Source: Sphingorhabdus sp. SMR4y (GTDB taxonomy: Bacteria; Pseudomonadota; Alphaproteobacteria; Sphingomonadales; Sphingomonadaceae). Taken from it: DNA of 64,000 nt. A program made the position numbers and the translations under genes. Of the stretch, positions 1 to 10,830 are shown in pieces. Position 1 is the stretch's first letter. Each line of letters opens with the position of its first letter. The notes under the pieces were generated by a model. It had not been told where the DNA came from, did not search any database, and was given only the letters and a program-made list of their open reading frames with translations. The DNA lies in assembly GCF_002218195.1 (NCBI RefSeq), contig NZ_CP022336.1, positions 992,001 to 1,056,000 of the forward strand. Direction: 5' to 3'.

Positions 1-144
1 ATCAAGACTTTTCAGCCGCCAGTCCAGAAAGGCATGATGCGCCTTCTCGACCACTGCCAGGGCCTCTTCATCGGTCATGATCGGATAGGTTTCGAGCCGG
101 TCTTCGGTGAGCGGATTTACGGTTTCAATGCTTTTGTCGGTCAT
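1..144 (-). CDS. NAD(P)-dependent aldehyde dehydrogenase (succinate-semialdehyde dehydrogenase-like), N-terminal fragment
   Basis: Only the first 48 codons lie in the window; the gene runs off the left edge. The readable N-terminus starts MTDKSIETVNPLTEDRLETY and continues with a helix ending in AFLDWR, which is the usual opening of the aldehyde dehydrogenase superfamily (a short beta hairpin with the NP.T motif, then the helix before the cofactor domain) and is closest in style to succinate-semialdehyde dehydrogenases. The start ATG at 144 has an AAGGA ribosome site six bases upstream. No catalytic residue is visible, so substrate is a guess from the N-terminus alone. Confidence 0.6.
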   Translation of the reverse strand, partial: MTDKSIETVNPLTEDRLETYPIMTDEEALAVVEKAHHAFLDWRLKSLD

Positions 145-200
145 GGGAAATCCTTGATTATTTTTATTTTGTTGATGGCTTCGGAAGCTTTGGAGAACAG

Positions 201-968
201 TCAGCCGCAGGATTTGCGATGATCGTCCAGCGTACAGGAGGCCTGCTTCAGCGCTTTGCTGATCGCTTCAGGAAAGTCTTGATCGTCGAGGTGCAGCAGG
301 CCGCTGTGCGCCGCGCAGACGATGCTGCTGTCGGCCCAGTCGCGGGCCAGCTCCTTGGCCCAGCGAATATAGTCATCCGCAGCGCCGGGCCGCTTTTCAA
401 GACCGTCAGCCAGCTTGGGGTGGAATCGCAACTTTGGCCCCGGAACCATCTTCTGGACCAGCGCCGGCAGATCGATGACCATCAACGTATCATCGACATG
501 AATAATGCCGCTTTCGCGATGCCGCACGATCACCGATCCGACATGCACGCTGTCGTCATCGGAAATGAAATCGACGCCCGAAGGGATTGAAAAATCGAGT
601 ATATCGGAAAATTGCTTTTGCGTGGCCTCGTCCTCGATGCGATCCGCATCCCAGTCCAGATTCGGTGCCTGCTCATGGTGACGGCGCGTGCCGATCAACC
701 GGGCGTGGGGCAGCATCTTCTGGATATATTGGCAATGGATAGTGTGAAACGGGTGCACGTTCAGAACTGCTTCGATCAGCGCACCACCATCGGTCAGTGC
801 CAGTAGCTCCTCCCGATCCGGCCGGTCCAGCTCGTAGGAATCGAGCAGGATAAAGGTCCCGCCCGGCTTGCGTATCAGCGACATATGCGTGCCGATATTG
901 ATGACATGGGCGATTTTGAAATCACCGCGGATATTCCAGAAATTGTCTGCCAGATGTTCGATCGCCAT
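201..968 (-). CDS. MBL-fold-like (metallo-beta-lactamase superfamily-like) protein of unknown substrate
   Basis: 255 aa. The open frame extends further upstream, but the ATG at 968 has an excellent TAGGAG ribosome site five bases before it and begins the conserved-looking sequence MAIEHLADNFWNIRGDF, so I chose it. The layout (strands around residues 10-45 ending in GGTFILLDSYEL, then a loop with HPFHTIHCQYI near residue 70, a later VIVRHRESGIIHVDDT strand pair and a late AAHSG) resembles diverged MBL-fold hydrolases, in which His and Asp residues sit at strand ends. The classical HxHxDH motif is replaced by HPFHTIHC, so metal binding and activity are uncertain. It stands alone between an aldehyde dehydrogenase and a small zinc-finger gene. 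Confidence 0.5.
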   Translation of the reverse strand: MAIEHLADNFWNIRGDFKIAHVINIGTHMSLIRKPGGTFILLDSYELDRPDREELLALTDGGALIEAVLNVHPFHTIHCQYIQKMLPHARLIGTRRHHEQAPNLDWDADRIEDEATQKQFSDILDFSIPSGVDFISDDDSVHVGSVIVRHRESGIIHVDDTLMVIDLPALVQKMVPGPKLRFHPKLADGLEKRPGAADDYIRWAKELARDWADSSIVCAAHSGLLHLDDQDFPEAISKALKQASCTLDDHRKSCG

Positions 969-1177
969 GCTCCTAGAGAATTCTGTTGGGGTTGTCCGAA
1001 CAACACCCGGGAGCGGGTTCGGTTCCGCTTGCGACGCGATTGACGTGGATCTGTCGCCAGCCAGCCGGTGCGGTCTTGACGTCAGCACAGGACATTGAAA
1101 TCAAAGGTTCTGGGCCCTCTGGGGACAGGCGTTTCGTCGAGCAGGAAAGTACCGATGAGGCCGGAATTCAGCCCCTG

Positions 1178-1441
1178 CTAGCGCAGTTGACTGTCCTTGC
1201 TGCCACGCCGGTTTATGCCGGCATTGCGCCGGCCGGCATCACGGGCCGACTGGCAGACCACACAAGTCCGCGTCCCGGGCAAGGCCCGCCGTCGGGCTTC
1301 CGGAATCTCATCGCCACATTCTGCGCAATATCGGGCGGCTTCGCCGGTTGGCATGTCCGCCCGCGCGCGTTTCACTGCGTCCGTGATCGTGTCGTCAATC
1401 TGATCCTGAACGGCGCCGTCGCGCGCCCATCCGCCTGCCAT
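1178..1441 (-). CDS. DksA/TraR-family C4-type zinc finger protein (YbiI-like)
   Basis: 87 aa, the normal length of the short YbiI-type members of the DksA/TraR family. Two CxxC pairs, CAEC near residue 39 and CVVC near residue 60, form the C4 zinc finger; the C-terminus NRRGSKDSQLR is nearly identical to that of E. coli YbiI. The long coiled coil of true DksA is missing, so a direct DksA role at the RNA polymerase secondary channel is not assured; it may be a small transcription modulator. ATG at 1441 has GGAG eight bases upstream. A hairpin terminator separates it from the HU gene, so it probably has its own promoter in 1442-1620. Confidence 0.85.
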   Translation of the reverse strand: MAGGWARDGAVQDQIDDTITDAVKRARADMPTGEAARYCAECGDEIPEARRRALPGTRTCVVCQSARDAGRRNAGINRRGSKDSQLR

Positions 1442-1620
1442 TACAATCTCCAGAAATATCGCTTGGTCAAAAGAGCAACGGCTATGCGGGGAAAAGGTTG
1501 CCTGCCTGGCGTCCCCACCTCAACTATCCAGGAAGGGACCGATCATGCCGCTTCGGCAGGAACGGCACACCTCTGATGGCTCCGGCCCTCAGGCCCGGAG
1601 AATGGTGCCCGTCCTGAATA

Positions 1621-1653
1621 GAAAAAGGCGGGCCTCTCTTCGAGGTCCCGCCT
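1621..1653 (-). terminator. Rho-independent terminator downstream of the HU gene
   Basis: Arms 1626-1636 and 1642-1653 form a GC-rich hairpin (AGGCGGGCCTC with GAGGTCCCGCCT, one bulge) with a five-base loop, followed on the minus strand by a T run (the AAAAA at 1622-1626 on the plus strand). It lies 62 bases past the HU stop. The plus-strand reading also ends in TTTTT, so it could act in both directions. Confidence 0.75.
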
Positions 1654-1714
1654 GATTTTTCCAGAACAAAGCGCGAAAAAAAATCGGGGAGCGATACTCT
1701 GCCCCCCGGATCGA

Positions 1715-1990
1715 TTATTTGTTGACGGCGTCTTTCAAGCCCTTGCCGGCTTTGAATTTGGCTTGTGTCGATGCTGGAATCTGCATTGGCTCGCCGGTGC
1801 GCGGATTGCGGCCGGTGGAAGCTTTGCGCTTTGAGGTTGAGAATGTGCCGAAGCCAACGAGACGAACTTCGCCACCGCCGGACAATGCACTGCTGATGGA
1901 ATCAAATACAGCGTCTACCGCTTTGCCGGCATCGCTTTTGCTGAGGCCGCTCTGATCGGCGACGTTACTGATAAGGTCCTGTTTATTCAT
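1715..1990 (-). CDS. hup: HU-family DNA-binding protein
   Basis: 91 aa, full length for a bacterial HU subunit. It begins MNKQDLISNVADQSGLSKSD, has the helical dimer body, and carries the hallmark beta-arm signature GRNPRTGEPMQIPA (about residues 60-73) ending in the FKAGKGLKDAV helix. HU dimers bend and wrap DNA non-specifically and help organise the nucleoid, replication and repair. It follows lon on the same strand, an arrangement seen in many proteobacteria (lon-hup); the 240-base gap between them suggests that HU also has its own promoter. A strong hairpin terminator lies downstream at 1621-1653. Confidence 0.97.
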   Translation of the reverse strand: MNKQDLISNVADQSGLSKSDAGKAVDAVFDSISSALSGGGEVRLVGFGTFSTSKRKASTGRNPRTGEPMQIPASTQAKFKAGKGLKDAVNK

Positions 1991-2153
1991 TATGGGAATC
2001 CCCCCTTCTCTAATGGCAATTCATTTTGAATCGCGCCCTTGTCTGGCTGCAGTAATGCGAAATTATCCGGACGTGTCAAAGAAAAACCGCTGTTTTCTGC
2101 GCCAAAGGGCAATTTTTTACGCCAAATGACGCGAAATGAGACGAACGGTTGAG

Positions 2154-2188
2154 ATGCGGTAGCTGTTTCCAATATTTTACTACCGCAT
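2154..2188. repeat. Perfect 9-bp inverted repeat between lon and hup
   Basis: ATGCGGTAG at 2154-2162 is repeated as its reverse complement CTACCGCAT at 2180-2188, with a 17-base spacer. It sits 43 bases beyond the lon stop and about 165 bases upstream of the HU start. No T run follows, so it is not a classical terminator; it could be an operator, an mRNA stem or a processed terminator of lon. Confidence 0.4.
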
Positions 2189-2230
2189 TTCACCTTTGTT
2201 TCGAAAGCGCGACTCGCTGATGAAAAATTA

Positions 2231-4660
<2,430 letters not shown>

Positions 4661-4757
4661 TTTACTCCAACATTGTGCGCTGCAACAGCGCTTATGAACA
4701 CTATATGGTGCCTGTTGGAGACACTTCAAGCGCAATGGGCCCGATCGGAAGGGCTGC

Positions 4758-5093
4758 CTAAAAAGGGAGTTTGAAACCCGGCGGCAGCTGCATGCCGCTG
4801 GTCATCTTGCCCATTTCCTCGCTGCTAACAGCATCGGCGCGATTGCGGGCGTCATTGAAGGCAGCGGCAACAAGATCTTCAACCATCTGCTTTTCTTCGG
4901 CCTTCATCAGGCTTTCGTCGATTGTTACCGCGAGAACGCGGCCTTTGGCGGTCGCCTTGACCTTGACCAGTCCACCACCGGCCTGCCCTTCCACTTCCAG
5001 ACTGTCGAGCTTCTTCTGCGCGTCCTCCATCTGGGTTTGAACCTGCTGCGCGGCTTCCTGCGCGGCTTTCATCATTTCTTCCATCGACTTCAT
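4758..5093 (-). CDS. YbaB/EbfC-family nucleoid-associated protein
   Basis: 111 aa, the family's usual size. It begins with a Met/Gln-rich helix (MKSMEEMMKAAQEAAQQVQT), has the beta segment GGGLVKVKATAKGRVLAVTI, and ends MQLPPGFKLPF, the conserved C-terminal tail of alphaproteobacterial YbaB. The dimer binds DNA and affects nucleoid organisation and expression. It starts two bases after the dnaX stop and is surely cotranscribed with dnaX. In many bacteria recR follows directly; here recR lies 19 kb away. Start chosen at 5093 (AGGAG nine bases upstream); the Met at codon 4 is possible. Confidence 0.95.
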   Translation of the reverse strand: MKSMEEMMKAAQEAAQQVQTQMEDAQKKLDSLEVEGQAGGGLVKVKATAKGRVLAVTIDESLMKAEEKQMVEDLVAAAFNDARNRADAVSSEEMGKMTSGMQLPPGFKLPF

Positions 5094-5095
5094 AG

Positions 5096-6814
5096 CTATG
5101 CGCTCCTTGATTCTTGTGGGCGAGGATCTTCGTCCTCCAGCAATATAGCATCGGGAAAGGCTTCAAAAGCGGCTTTCACCAACGGTGCGTCCAGTATCGC
5201 CTGACGTTCGGCATCCCTGATCTGCTGTTCCTGTTCGACCAGACTGGGCTGCGCCTCGCCCGGCCCTTCGACGATGGTCCACTCCCGCCCGGTCTGCTGT
5301 TTCAGCGCATCGGCTATTTTCCGGATATCGGCGTCGGCTATCGGACGTGCGGGTTGATAAACAATATTGGGCGGATCGAGCGAGACCAGCCGCATGTCGG
5401 CAATCAATATGCTTTCGAGCACGGCAGAGACCCGACCGACAGCGGTGATGACATCGGCAAATTCGGTGGGCAAGACGGTGGCTGCGGACTCTCGCGCCAT
5501 GGCCGGCGCAGCGGTGGCCTGTGCAACCGGTTCGGCTGCGGGCGGCGGTGCGGACATTTGTGCGGGTGCTGCAGCGGCTGCCGTGGAAACGCCCTGCTCC
5601 AGCATCTTCGCAAGCTTTCCGGGATCGGGCATCTCGGCGGCACACAGCACGCGAAGCAATGCCATCTCGCAGGCTTCGCGCGGCAAATGCGCCTGCTGGA
5701 CTTCCTGATAGCCCTTTAGCAGCAACTGCCAGAGCCGGTGTAGTACCGGGTAGGAAAGCTGTTCCGACCAGTCGGAGAATTGCTGTCTGGCTTCTTCGGA
5801 CAATGTCGGATCGCTGGCGCGGCCTACCTTGAACAGGGTCACCTGATGCGACAGCGACAATAATCCGTTCATCAGCGACAGCGGCTCGACGCCGATTTTA
5901 TACTGTTCGGCAATGGCATCGAGCAGCGCTGCAGAATCGCCCTCGAGCAATCTGGCAAAAAGCCGCCGCACCGCGCCGCGATCGGAAAGCCCGAGCATGT
6001 CCCGGATCTGGGCAGCCTTGACCTCGCCATCGCCATCCATATCGGCATGGGCGATCGCCTGGTCGAGAATCGAAAGACCGTCGCGCACGGACCCTTCGGC
6101 CGCCTGTGCGATCAGATCGAGTGCTTCCTGCTGGGCACTCACGCCTTCTTTTTCGATGATCATGCCGAAATGCTGCGACAGCTGATCAGGACTGATCCGT
6201 TTCAGGTCAAACCGCTGACAACGGGAAAGAACCGTGATCGGGACCTTGTTGACCTCGGTCGTCGCGAAGATGAACTTCACATGCGCTGGCGGTTCCTCTA
6301 GCGTCTTCAACAAGGCATTGAAGGCGTTTTTCGACAGCATGTGGACTTCGTCGATGATGTAGATTTTATAGCGGGCCGACACCGACGAATAGCGCACCGC
6401 CTCGATAATCTCGCGAACATCGTCGACGCCGGTATGACTGGCGGCATCCATCTCGATCACGTCGATAAAGCTGCCTTCGGAAATGCTGCGGCACGGTTCA
6501 CATTGACCGCAAGGGTCTATCGTCGGACCGCCCTGCCCGTCCGGCCCGATGCAGTTCAGTGCCTTGGCAATCAGGCGCGCGGTCGATGTCTTGCCGACTC
6601 CGCGCACCCCGGTCATCAGGAAAGCATGGGCGAGCCGGTCACGCTTGATCGCGTTGCCCAAGGTCTGCACCATCGCATCCTGGCCGATCAGCTCGGAAAA
6701 TCTGGAAGGCCGATATTTACGTGCCAGCACCCGATAGGGCTGCGCCGCGCCGGGGGCCGGCTGCTCCGGCGCGTCGACACCGCCAGCCGCGAATATATCT
6801 TGTGAATCGGACAT
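5096..6814 (-). CDS. dnaX: DNA polymerase III subunits gamma/tau
   Basis: 572 aa. Clamp-loader ATPase: RarA/RuvB-like AAA+ domain with Walker A TGVRGVGKTSTARLIAK (near residue 70), a four-cysteine zinc module (NCIGPDG... CGQCEPC, about residues 88-110), DEVHMLS and the SRC sensor motif (TVLSRCQRFD), then the collar domain III and a Pro/Ala-rich linker (about 410-450), followed by the tau C-terminal domain. It loads the sliding clamp and bridges polymerase cores. No good ribosome site precedes ATG 6814. The SRP RNA gene lies just upstream on the same strand. I did not find a convincing slippery sequence for making a separate gamma subunit. Confidence 0.97.
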   Translation of the reverse strand: MSDSQDIFAAGGVDAPEQPAPGAAQPYRVLARKYRPSRFSELIGQDAMVQTLGNAIKRDRLAHAFLMTGVRGVGKTSTARLIAKALNCIGPDGQGGPTIDPCGQCEPCRSISEGSFIDVIEMDAASHTGVDDVREIIEAVRYSSVSARYKIYIIDEVHMLSKNAFNALLKTLEEPPAHVKFIFATTEVNKVPITVLSRCQRFDLKRISPDQLSQHFGMIIEKEGVSAQQEALDLIAQAAEGSVRDGLSILDQAIAHADMDGDGEVKAAQIRDMLGLSDRGAVRRLFARLLEGDSAALLDAIAEQYKIGVEPLSLMNGLLSLSHQVTLFKVGRASDPTLSEEARQQFSDWSEQLSYPVLHRLWQLLLKGYQEVQQAHLPREACEMALLRVLCAAEMPDPGKLAKMLEQGVSTAAAAAPAQMSAPPPAAEPVAQATAAPAMARESAATVLPTEFADVITAVGRVSAVLESILIADMRLVSLDPPNIVYQPARPIADADIRKIADALKQQTGREWTIVEGPGEAQPSLVEQEQQIRDAERQAILDAPLVKAAFEAFPDAILLEDEDPRPQESRSA

Positions 6815-6975
6815 GAAGGAGCAGTTTAGGCGAGAGGCTTCAGCTTGTCGAAGGCTATTCGCGGTGATTTTCGGATCTGTCCGAAAACAGCCGGAGAATC
6901 TTCCGGACCGGAGATTTCAGGACAGTGCCATTCCTTGTCACCACAGCCTGCGCGCGCGTCTGAATTGTTGTAAAG

Positions 6976-7066
6976 TAGGAGCCGGGCGACCCGCAGAAAA
7001 ATCGTTGCGGCTGCTTCCTTCCGGACCTGACCGGGTTGGCGACGACTGCGTCCACCCGACTCCCGC
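6976..7066 (-). ncRNA. ffs: Signal recognition particle RNA, small bacterial (4.5S) type
   Basis: On the minus strand the universally conserved SRP domain IV core GGTCAGGTCCGGAAGGAAGC is present (plus-strand 7014-7033 as its reverse complement). The flanking arms pair well: GGAGTCGGGTGG near 7052-7063 with the 3' arm ending GGGTCGCCCGGCTCC near 6978-6992, closing a single long hairpin of about 90 nt. With Ffh this RNA targets membrane proteins co-translationally to FtsY. Position directly upstream of dnaX is common. Exact ends are estimated from the helix, plus or minus a few bases. Confidence 0.93.
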
Positions 7067-7103
7067 TGCGCATATGGTGGGACTCGGGCAAAAATGCAAG
7101 CCG

Positions 7104-7445
7104 TTAGATGATCTGCATATTATGGCTTTCGCCGGGCATCTGGACGGTCAAGCCATCGAGGTCGGGTGTCAGGGTGATCTGGCAGGCCAGACGGCTGGTC
7201 CGGCGCGCACCGGCGGCCAGATCGAGCATGTCCTCTTCCATCTCGGTCGCCGGAGGAAGCCGGTCAAAATCGGCGGCCCGGACGATCACATGGCAGGTCG
7301 AGCAAGCCATTTGGCCTTCGCAGGTTCCCTCGAGCGGCTGGTCATGTATTTGCGCGATGGTGAGCAGATTGTCGCCATCCGAGGCTTCTACCGACAGCGT
7401 TGATTCTTCGTCCGCGCTGACGAAATGGACCGTGACCTTGCTCAT
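7104..7445 (-). CDS. 2Fe-2S ferredoxin, adrenodoxin/ISC type
   Basis: 113 aa. The cluster ligands are Cys42, Cys48, Cys51 (CEGQMACSTC) and Cys88 (RLACQIT), in the spacing of vertebrate-type/ISC ferredoxins rather than plant-type ones. The beta-grasp opening KVTVHFVSADEE and the acidic EMEEDMLDLA helix, which contacts redox partners in this family, are both present. It overlaps the upstream cysteine desulfurase by four bases (ATGA), so the two are translationally coupled and it probably donates electrons for Fe-S cluster assembly; it could also serve P450-type oxygenases with the ferredoxin reductase at 45.9 kb. Confidence 0.93.
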   Translation of the reverse strand: MSKVTVHFVSADEESTLSVEASDGDNLLTIAQIHDQPLEGTCEGQMACSTCHVIVRAADFDRLPPATEMEEDMLDLAAGARRTSRLACQITLTPDLDGLTVQMPGESHNMQII

Positions 7446-8545
7446 GATAGCTGTTTCTCCGCTGCTTGATTGATCAGACCGGCTGCCCGTTCGACGTCTT
7501 CGACATTGTTATAGCGTCCAAAGCCCAGACGAATCGATGATTTAATTGCTGCCGGCTCCAGTCCGAGCGCTGCCAGCACATGGCTGGGCCGCCCGGAACC
7601 GCTGGCGCAAGCCGAACCGGCGGAAAAGGCCACAGCGCGCACGTCGGACATCAGACGGGCGACATCGAGTCCCTCGCGGCGGATATTGAGATTGCCGGCA
7701 TAGCGCTGGTCTAGCGATCCGTTCACCGTCCAGTCGGCAAACAGGCTGCGTGCTTTGTCGGCAAGGCTGGTGATATGGGCCAGGTCCGCATCCTGACGCT
7801 CGGCACATAATTGCGCGGCTGCGCCCAGCCCCGCGCAGAGAGCGGGAGACAACGTACCGGACCGGATGCCCTGCTCCTGCCCGCCGCCATGGATCAACGG
7901 AGGTATATCGATACCATCCCGCACCCAGAGCGCGCCGATCCCCTTGGGTCCATATATCTTGTGTCCCGACAATGCGATCAGATCGGCCTGCTGCGGCAAC
8001 GCGATACGGCCAAAGCCCTGGACAGCGTCGCAGAGCACCAGGGCACCGACCCGGTGTGCCATTGCTGCGATCCGCTCTATCGGCTGAATAACGCCAATTT
8101 CGTTATTGACCAGCATCGCGCCAACCAGAGCGCTTTGCGGCCCCAAAGATGCTTCCAATTCTTCCAGCAGGAGCAGCCCCTGCGGGTCAACCGGAAGCAG
8201 GCGGGTTTCAAATCCCTGCGTGCCATACCAGAGCGCGGTATCGCGCACGGCGGCATGTTCGGTATCAATCACGGCGATGCCGTTGCGTCCCGGCTGCGTC
8301 CGCGCCGCTCCCATTGCCAGATTGATCGCCTCGGTCGCGCTGCCAGTGAATATCACCCGCCCGCCCCGCGGGAGCAATCCGGCAATCTGCTCGCGGGCGA
8401 CCTCGACCGCTGCTGCCGCCTTCCGTCCCATCATATGGGGGCTGTGCGGATTGCCGAAACTGTCTTTCAGCCAGGGCAACATCGCATCGAAGACTTCCGG
8501 TGCCAGCGGCGTGGTCGCCTGATTGTCAAGATAAACGGGATTCAT
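7442..8545 (-). CDS. Cysteine desulfurase (NifS/IscS family)
   Basis: 367 aa PLP enzyme, class V aminotransferase fold. Landmarks: YLDNQATTPL at the N-terminus, TSGATE-like TGSATEAIN (about 68-76), PLP Lys196 in SGHKIYGPKG, and the active-site Cys313 in the loop SAGSACASGSG that carries the persulfide. It takes sulfur from L-cysteine for Fe-S clusters and thiolated tRNA. It lies between another cysteine desulfurase (nine-base gap) and a 2Fe-2S ferredoxin (four-base overlap), an evident Fe-S assembly operon. The loop form (ACASG with short insertion) suggests group I (IscS/NifS-like). No scaffold protein gene lies in the window. Confidence 0.94.
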   Translation of the reverse strand: MNPVYLDNQATTPLAPEVFDAMLPWLKDSFGNPHSPHMMGRKAAAAVEVAREQIAGLLPRGGRVIFTGSATEAINLAMGAARTQPGRNGIAVIDTEHAAVRDTALWYGTQGFETRLLPVDPQGLLLLEELEASLGPQSALVGAMLVNNEIGVIQPIERIAAMAHRVGALVLCDAVQGFGRIALPQQADLIALSGHKIYGPKGIGALWVRDGIDIPPLIHGGGQEQGIRSGTLSPALCAGLGAAAQLCAERQDADLAHITSLADKARSLFADWTVNGSLDQRYAGNLNIRREGLDVARLMSDVRAVAFSAGSACASGSGRPSHVLAALGLEPAAIKSSIRLGFGRYNNVEDVERAAGLINQAAEKQLS

Positions 8546-8554
8546 CGGCCCAGC

Positions 8555-9628
8555 TCAGCTTCGCCGCGATTCCGCATGGATCGCCTTCCATTTGTCGATG
8601 AAGGCGTAAATATCCGCCCGGCTGGTGTCCCGCCCGATACTGACCCGGATCACTTCGCGTGCCGTCTGGGGATCGATGCCCATGGCTTCGAGAACATGGC
8701 TCGATTTCAGCGTGCCGGAAGAACAGGCACTGCCGGCGGAGACTGAGAAACCCGCCATATCGAATTTGATCAGCTGCGTATTGGCAGCCACGCCGGGCAT
8801 ATGATAGCTGGCAATCGTCGCAATACGCGGCGCCTTGTCCGCAATGACCGCACCGCCTTGCTTGCGGATCGCATCGTCCAGATGCTGGCGCAATTCCGCC
8901 GCGCGCCCGGCCCAGTTGGCCGGTGTTTCCAACGCCGCGGTCATACCCATGATATAGGGCAGATTCTGCGTACCGGACCGATAGCCCTGCTCCTGTCCGC
9001 CGTCGGCCTCCAGCAAACGCAAATCCCGCACCAGCAACGCTCCCACACCCGGCGGCCCACCGAATTTATGCCCGGCGACGACGATCATATCCGCATCCGG
9101 CAACGGCATTTTGCCGATCGATTGCGAGCAATCGGCAAGGAGACAGCAGCCCCGGCCGCGCACCACCTTTGCCAGTGCGTCCAGATCCTGGATAACGCCG
9201 GTTTCATTGTTAACCGACTGGATCGCCACCAGCGCCGGTTCATCGGCACTCTTTAACAGATGATTGAGCTTCGCCGGCTCGACCAGACCATGGCTATCGA
9301 CCGGGATCGTCTCCGCATTCTGTGCGAATCGCAGCACCACGTCATGCTCGACAGGAGAGACATATTGAGCAGCCGGCTTCGATCTGGTCAGCGCAATGCG
9401 GATGGCTTCGCTGGCCCCGCTGGTAAAGATGACATCGCCATCCCAGGCCAAAGCAGCCTTCAAACGCCGCCGGGCAGTTTCCAGCATGGCCTGAGCCGCA
9501 CGTCCGTCGGCATGGGGCGAGGACGGATTGGCCCAATGCTCAAAACCCTCGGCACAGGCCTTTCTGGCCGCATCGAGCATCGGCGCGGTTGCGGCATAGT
9601 CGAGATATATGCGTTTGGTCTCGGTCAC
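8555..9628 (-). CDS. Second cysteine desulfurase-family aminotransferase
   Basis: 357 aa, a diverged paralogue of the next gene. It keeps YLDYAATAPM, the substrate loop SPVEHDVV (His near 95), PLP Lys188 in VAGHKFGGPPG, and Cys302 in SVSAGSACSSGTLKSSHVL, so catalysis is plausible. It opens the desulfurase-desulfurase-ferredoxin operon. Start is GTG at 9628 with no clear ribosome site; the N-terminus aligns with family members so no shorter start is preferred. In sphingomonads such tandem pairs are common, but the division of labour between the two copies is not evident from sequence. Confidence 0.92.
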   Translation of the reverse strand: MTETKRIYLDYAATAPMLDAARKACAEGFEHWANPSSPHADGRAAQAMLETARRRLKAALAWDGDVIFTSGASEAIRIALTRSKPAAQYVSPVEHDVVLRFAQNAETIPVDSHGLVEPAKLNHLLKSADEPALVAIQSVNNETGVIQDLDALAKVVRGRGCCLLADCSQSIGKMPLPDADMIVVAGHKFGGPPGVGALLVRDLRLLEADGGQEQGYRSGTQNLPYIMGMTAALETPANWAGRAAELRQHLDDAIRKQGGAVIADKAPRIATIASYHMPGVAANTQLIKFDMAGFSVSAGSACSSGTLKSSHVLEAMGIDPQTAREVIRVSIGRDTSRADIYAFIDKWKAIHAESRRS

Positions 9629-9771
9629 GATATTGGCAAAAACTCTCTGGCTTGCGGGATTGAGTTGCGGATTTGTTCACTCTCCCTATATAGACGCTGC
9701 ATCCAGCGCAAAAGCTATTCTGACTTGTCGCGCTCTGGAAACGACAATCTAGACCGAAGAATTGAAAATCC

Positions 9772-10428
9772 ATGCCTGACGTAATTTTTACCGGACCCGA
9801 AGGCCGCCTCGAAGGCCGCTTCAGCCCAGGACCCCGCGACCGCGCACCGGTTGCGATGATATTGCATCCCCATCCGCAAGCGGGCGGGACGATGAACGAC
9901 CGGATCACACAGGCGATGTACAAGACATTCGTCAAGCGCGGCTTTGCCACCCTGCGGTTCAATTTCCGCGGCGTCGGTCGCTCCCAGGGTACGTTCGACA
10001 ACGGCATTGGGGAACTGTCCGATGCGGCAGCAGCGCTGGACTGGGTCCAGAGCTTCCATCCCGAAGCGCAAACCACCTGGATCGCCGGCTATAGTTTCGG
10101 CGCGTGGATCGGCATGCAGTTGCTGATGCGCCGTCCGGAAATCCGCGGCTTTATCTCCGTGTCTCCGCCAGCCAACATGTATGACTTCAACTTTCTTGCT
10201 CCCTGCCCCTCGTCGGGTATCATCATTCAGGGCGTGAACGACGAGGTCGTGACACCAAGCGCGGTGCAGAAGCTGGTCGACAAGCTGAGGACGCAAAAAC
10301 ATATCACGATCCATCATGACGAGATTCCGCGGGCCAACCATTTCTATGAAAACGAGATGGATTTGCTGATGGGCTCGGTCGACAATTATCTCGACATGCG
10401 GCTCGCCCCGGATTCGCCCATCAAGTAG
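9772..10428 (+). CDS. Alpha/beta hydrolase, serine-type (CC3321-like small hydrolase)
   Basis: 218 aa, a minimal alpha/beta hydrolase without a lid. It shows LHPHPQAGGTMND (about 32-43), NFRGVGRSQG, the nucleophile elbow AGYSFGAWIG with Ser108, an Asp in GVNDEVV and the catalytic His in RANHFYE, so the triad looks complete. This conserved alphaproteobacterial group is widely annotated as alpha/beta hydrolase with unknown substrate. It is transcribed away from the cysteine desulfurase operon, with a 143-base divergent intergenic region. The ATG at 9772 begins the conserved MPDVIFTGPEG. Confidence 0.88.
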   Translation: MPDVIFTGPEGRLEGRFSPGPRDRAPVAMILHPHPQAGGTMNDRITQAMYKTFVKRGFATLRFNFRGVGRSQGTFDNGIGELSDAAAALDWVQSFHPEAQTTWIAGYSFGAWIGMQLLMRRPEIRGFISVSPPANMYDFNFLAPCPSSGIIIQGVNDEVVTPSAVQKLVDKLRTQKHITIHHDEIPRANHFYENEMDLLMGSVDNYLDMRLAPDSPIK

Positions 10429-10436
10429 AACGTCGG

Positions 10437-10640
10437 CTAGTCGCCGCTTTCCGATGATACAGGCTGATGGCTTTCCGGTGTTGGTATCGTCCAGATGCCG
10501 ACATTGGCGAACATGACGGCGGCCGCCACAAGCATCAGCAGGCCCTGCTTTTTATTGGTGCCCTTGTATAGAATATAGATTCCGCCGGCCAGCAGGGCAG
10601 CACCTGCCAGCATGAGTATCGATAAGATCAGGTTGGACAT
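10437..10640 (-). CDS. Small two-helix membrane protein, unknown
   Basis: 67 aa. Two hydrophobic segments, about residues 4-24 (LILSILMLAGAALLAGGIYIL) and 33-52, flank the basic loop KGTNKKQG, so it should sit in the inner membrane as a hairpin. The C-terminal tail is polar. ATG 10640 has AGGG six bases upstream. It faces the hydrolase gene convergently with an eight-base gap. I recognise no family. Confidence 0.6.
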   Translation of the reverse strand: MSNLILSILMLAGAALLAGGIYILYKGTNKKQGLLMLVAAAVMFANVGIWTIPTPESHQPVSSESGD

Positions 10641-10830
10641 GCCCTAGCGATTACCGTTGCTGCAGAGGGCTGACAATCGATTCTTTCAATGAATTCACAA
10701 GGTCGCTGCACCTCTCCGGCCCTCGCACATGTCATTTCCGGCCGGAAATCCGGATTTGCTTTGTCGGTTGCGTGCGGCTTGGTTAATCCACAAAATACAA
10801 AAGGCTTGATGAACGGGAAGCGGAATATCC

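Noticed and set aside
986-1576. A 196-codon plus-strand frame over the zinc-finger gene and its flank
   Set aside because: Overlaps a confident minus-strand gene for its whole conserved part and shows no motif.
6829-6858. CTTGTCGAAGG upstream of dnaX as a second REP-like element
   Set aside because: Only one short half-site is present, with no inverted partner, so it is likely chance.
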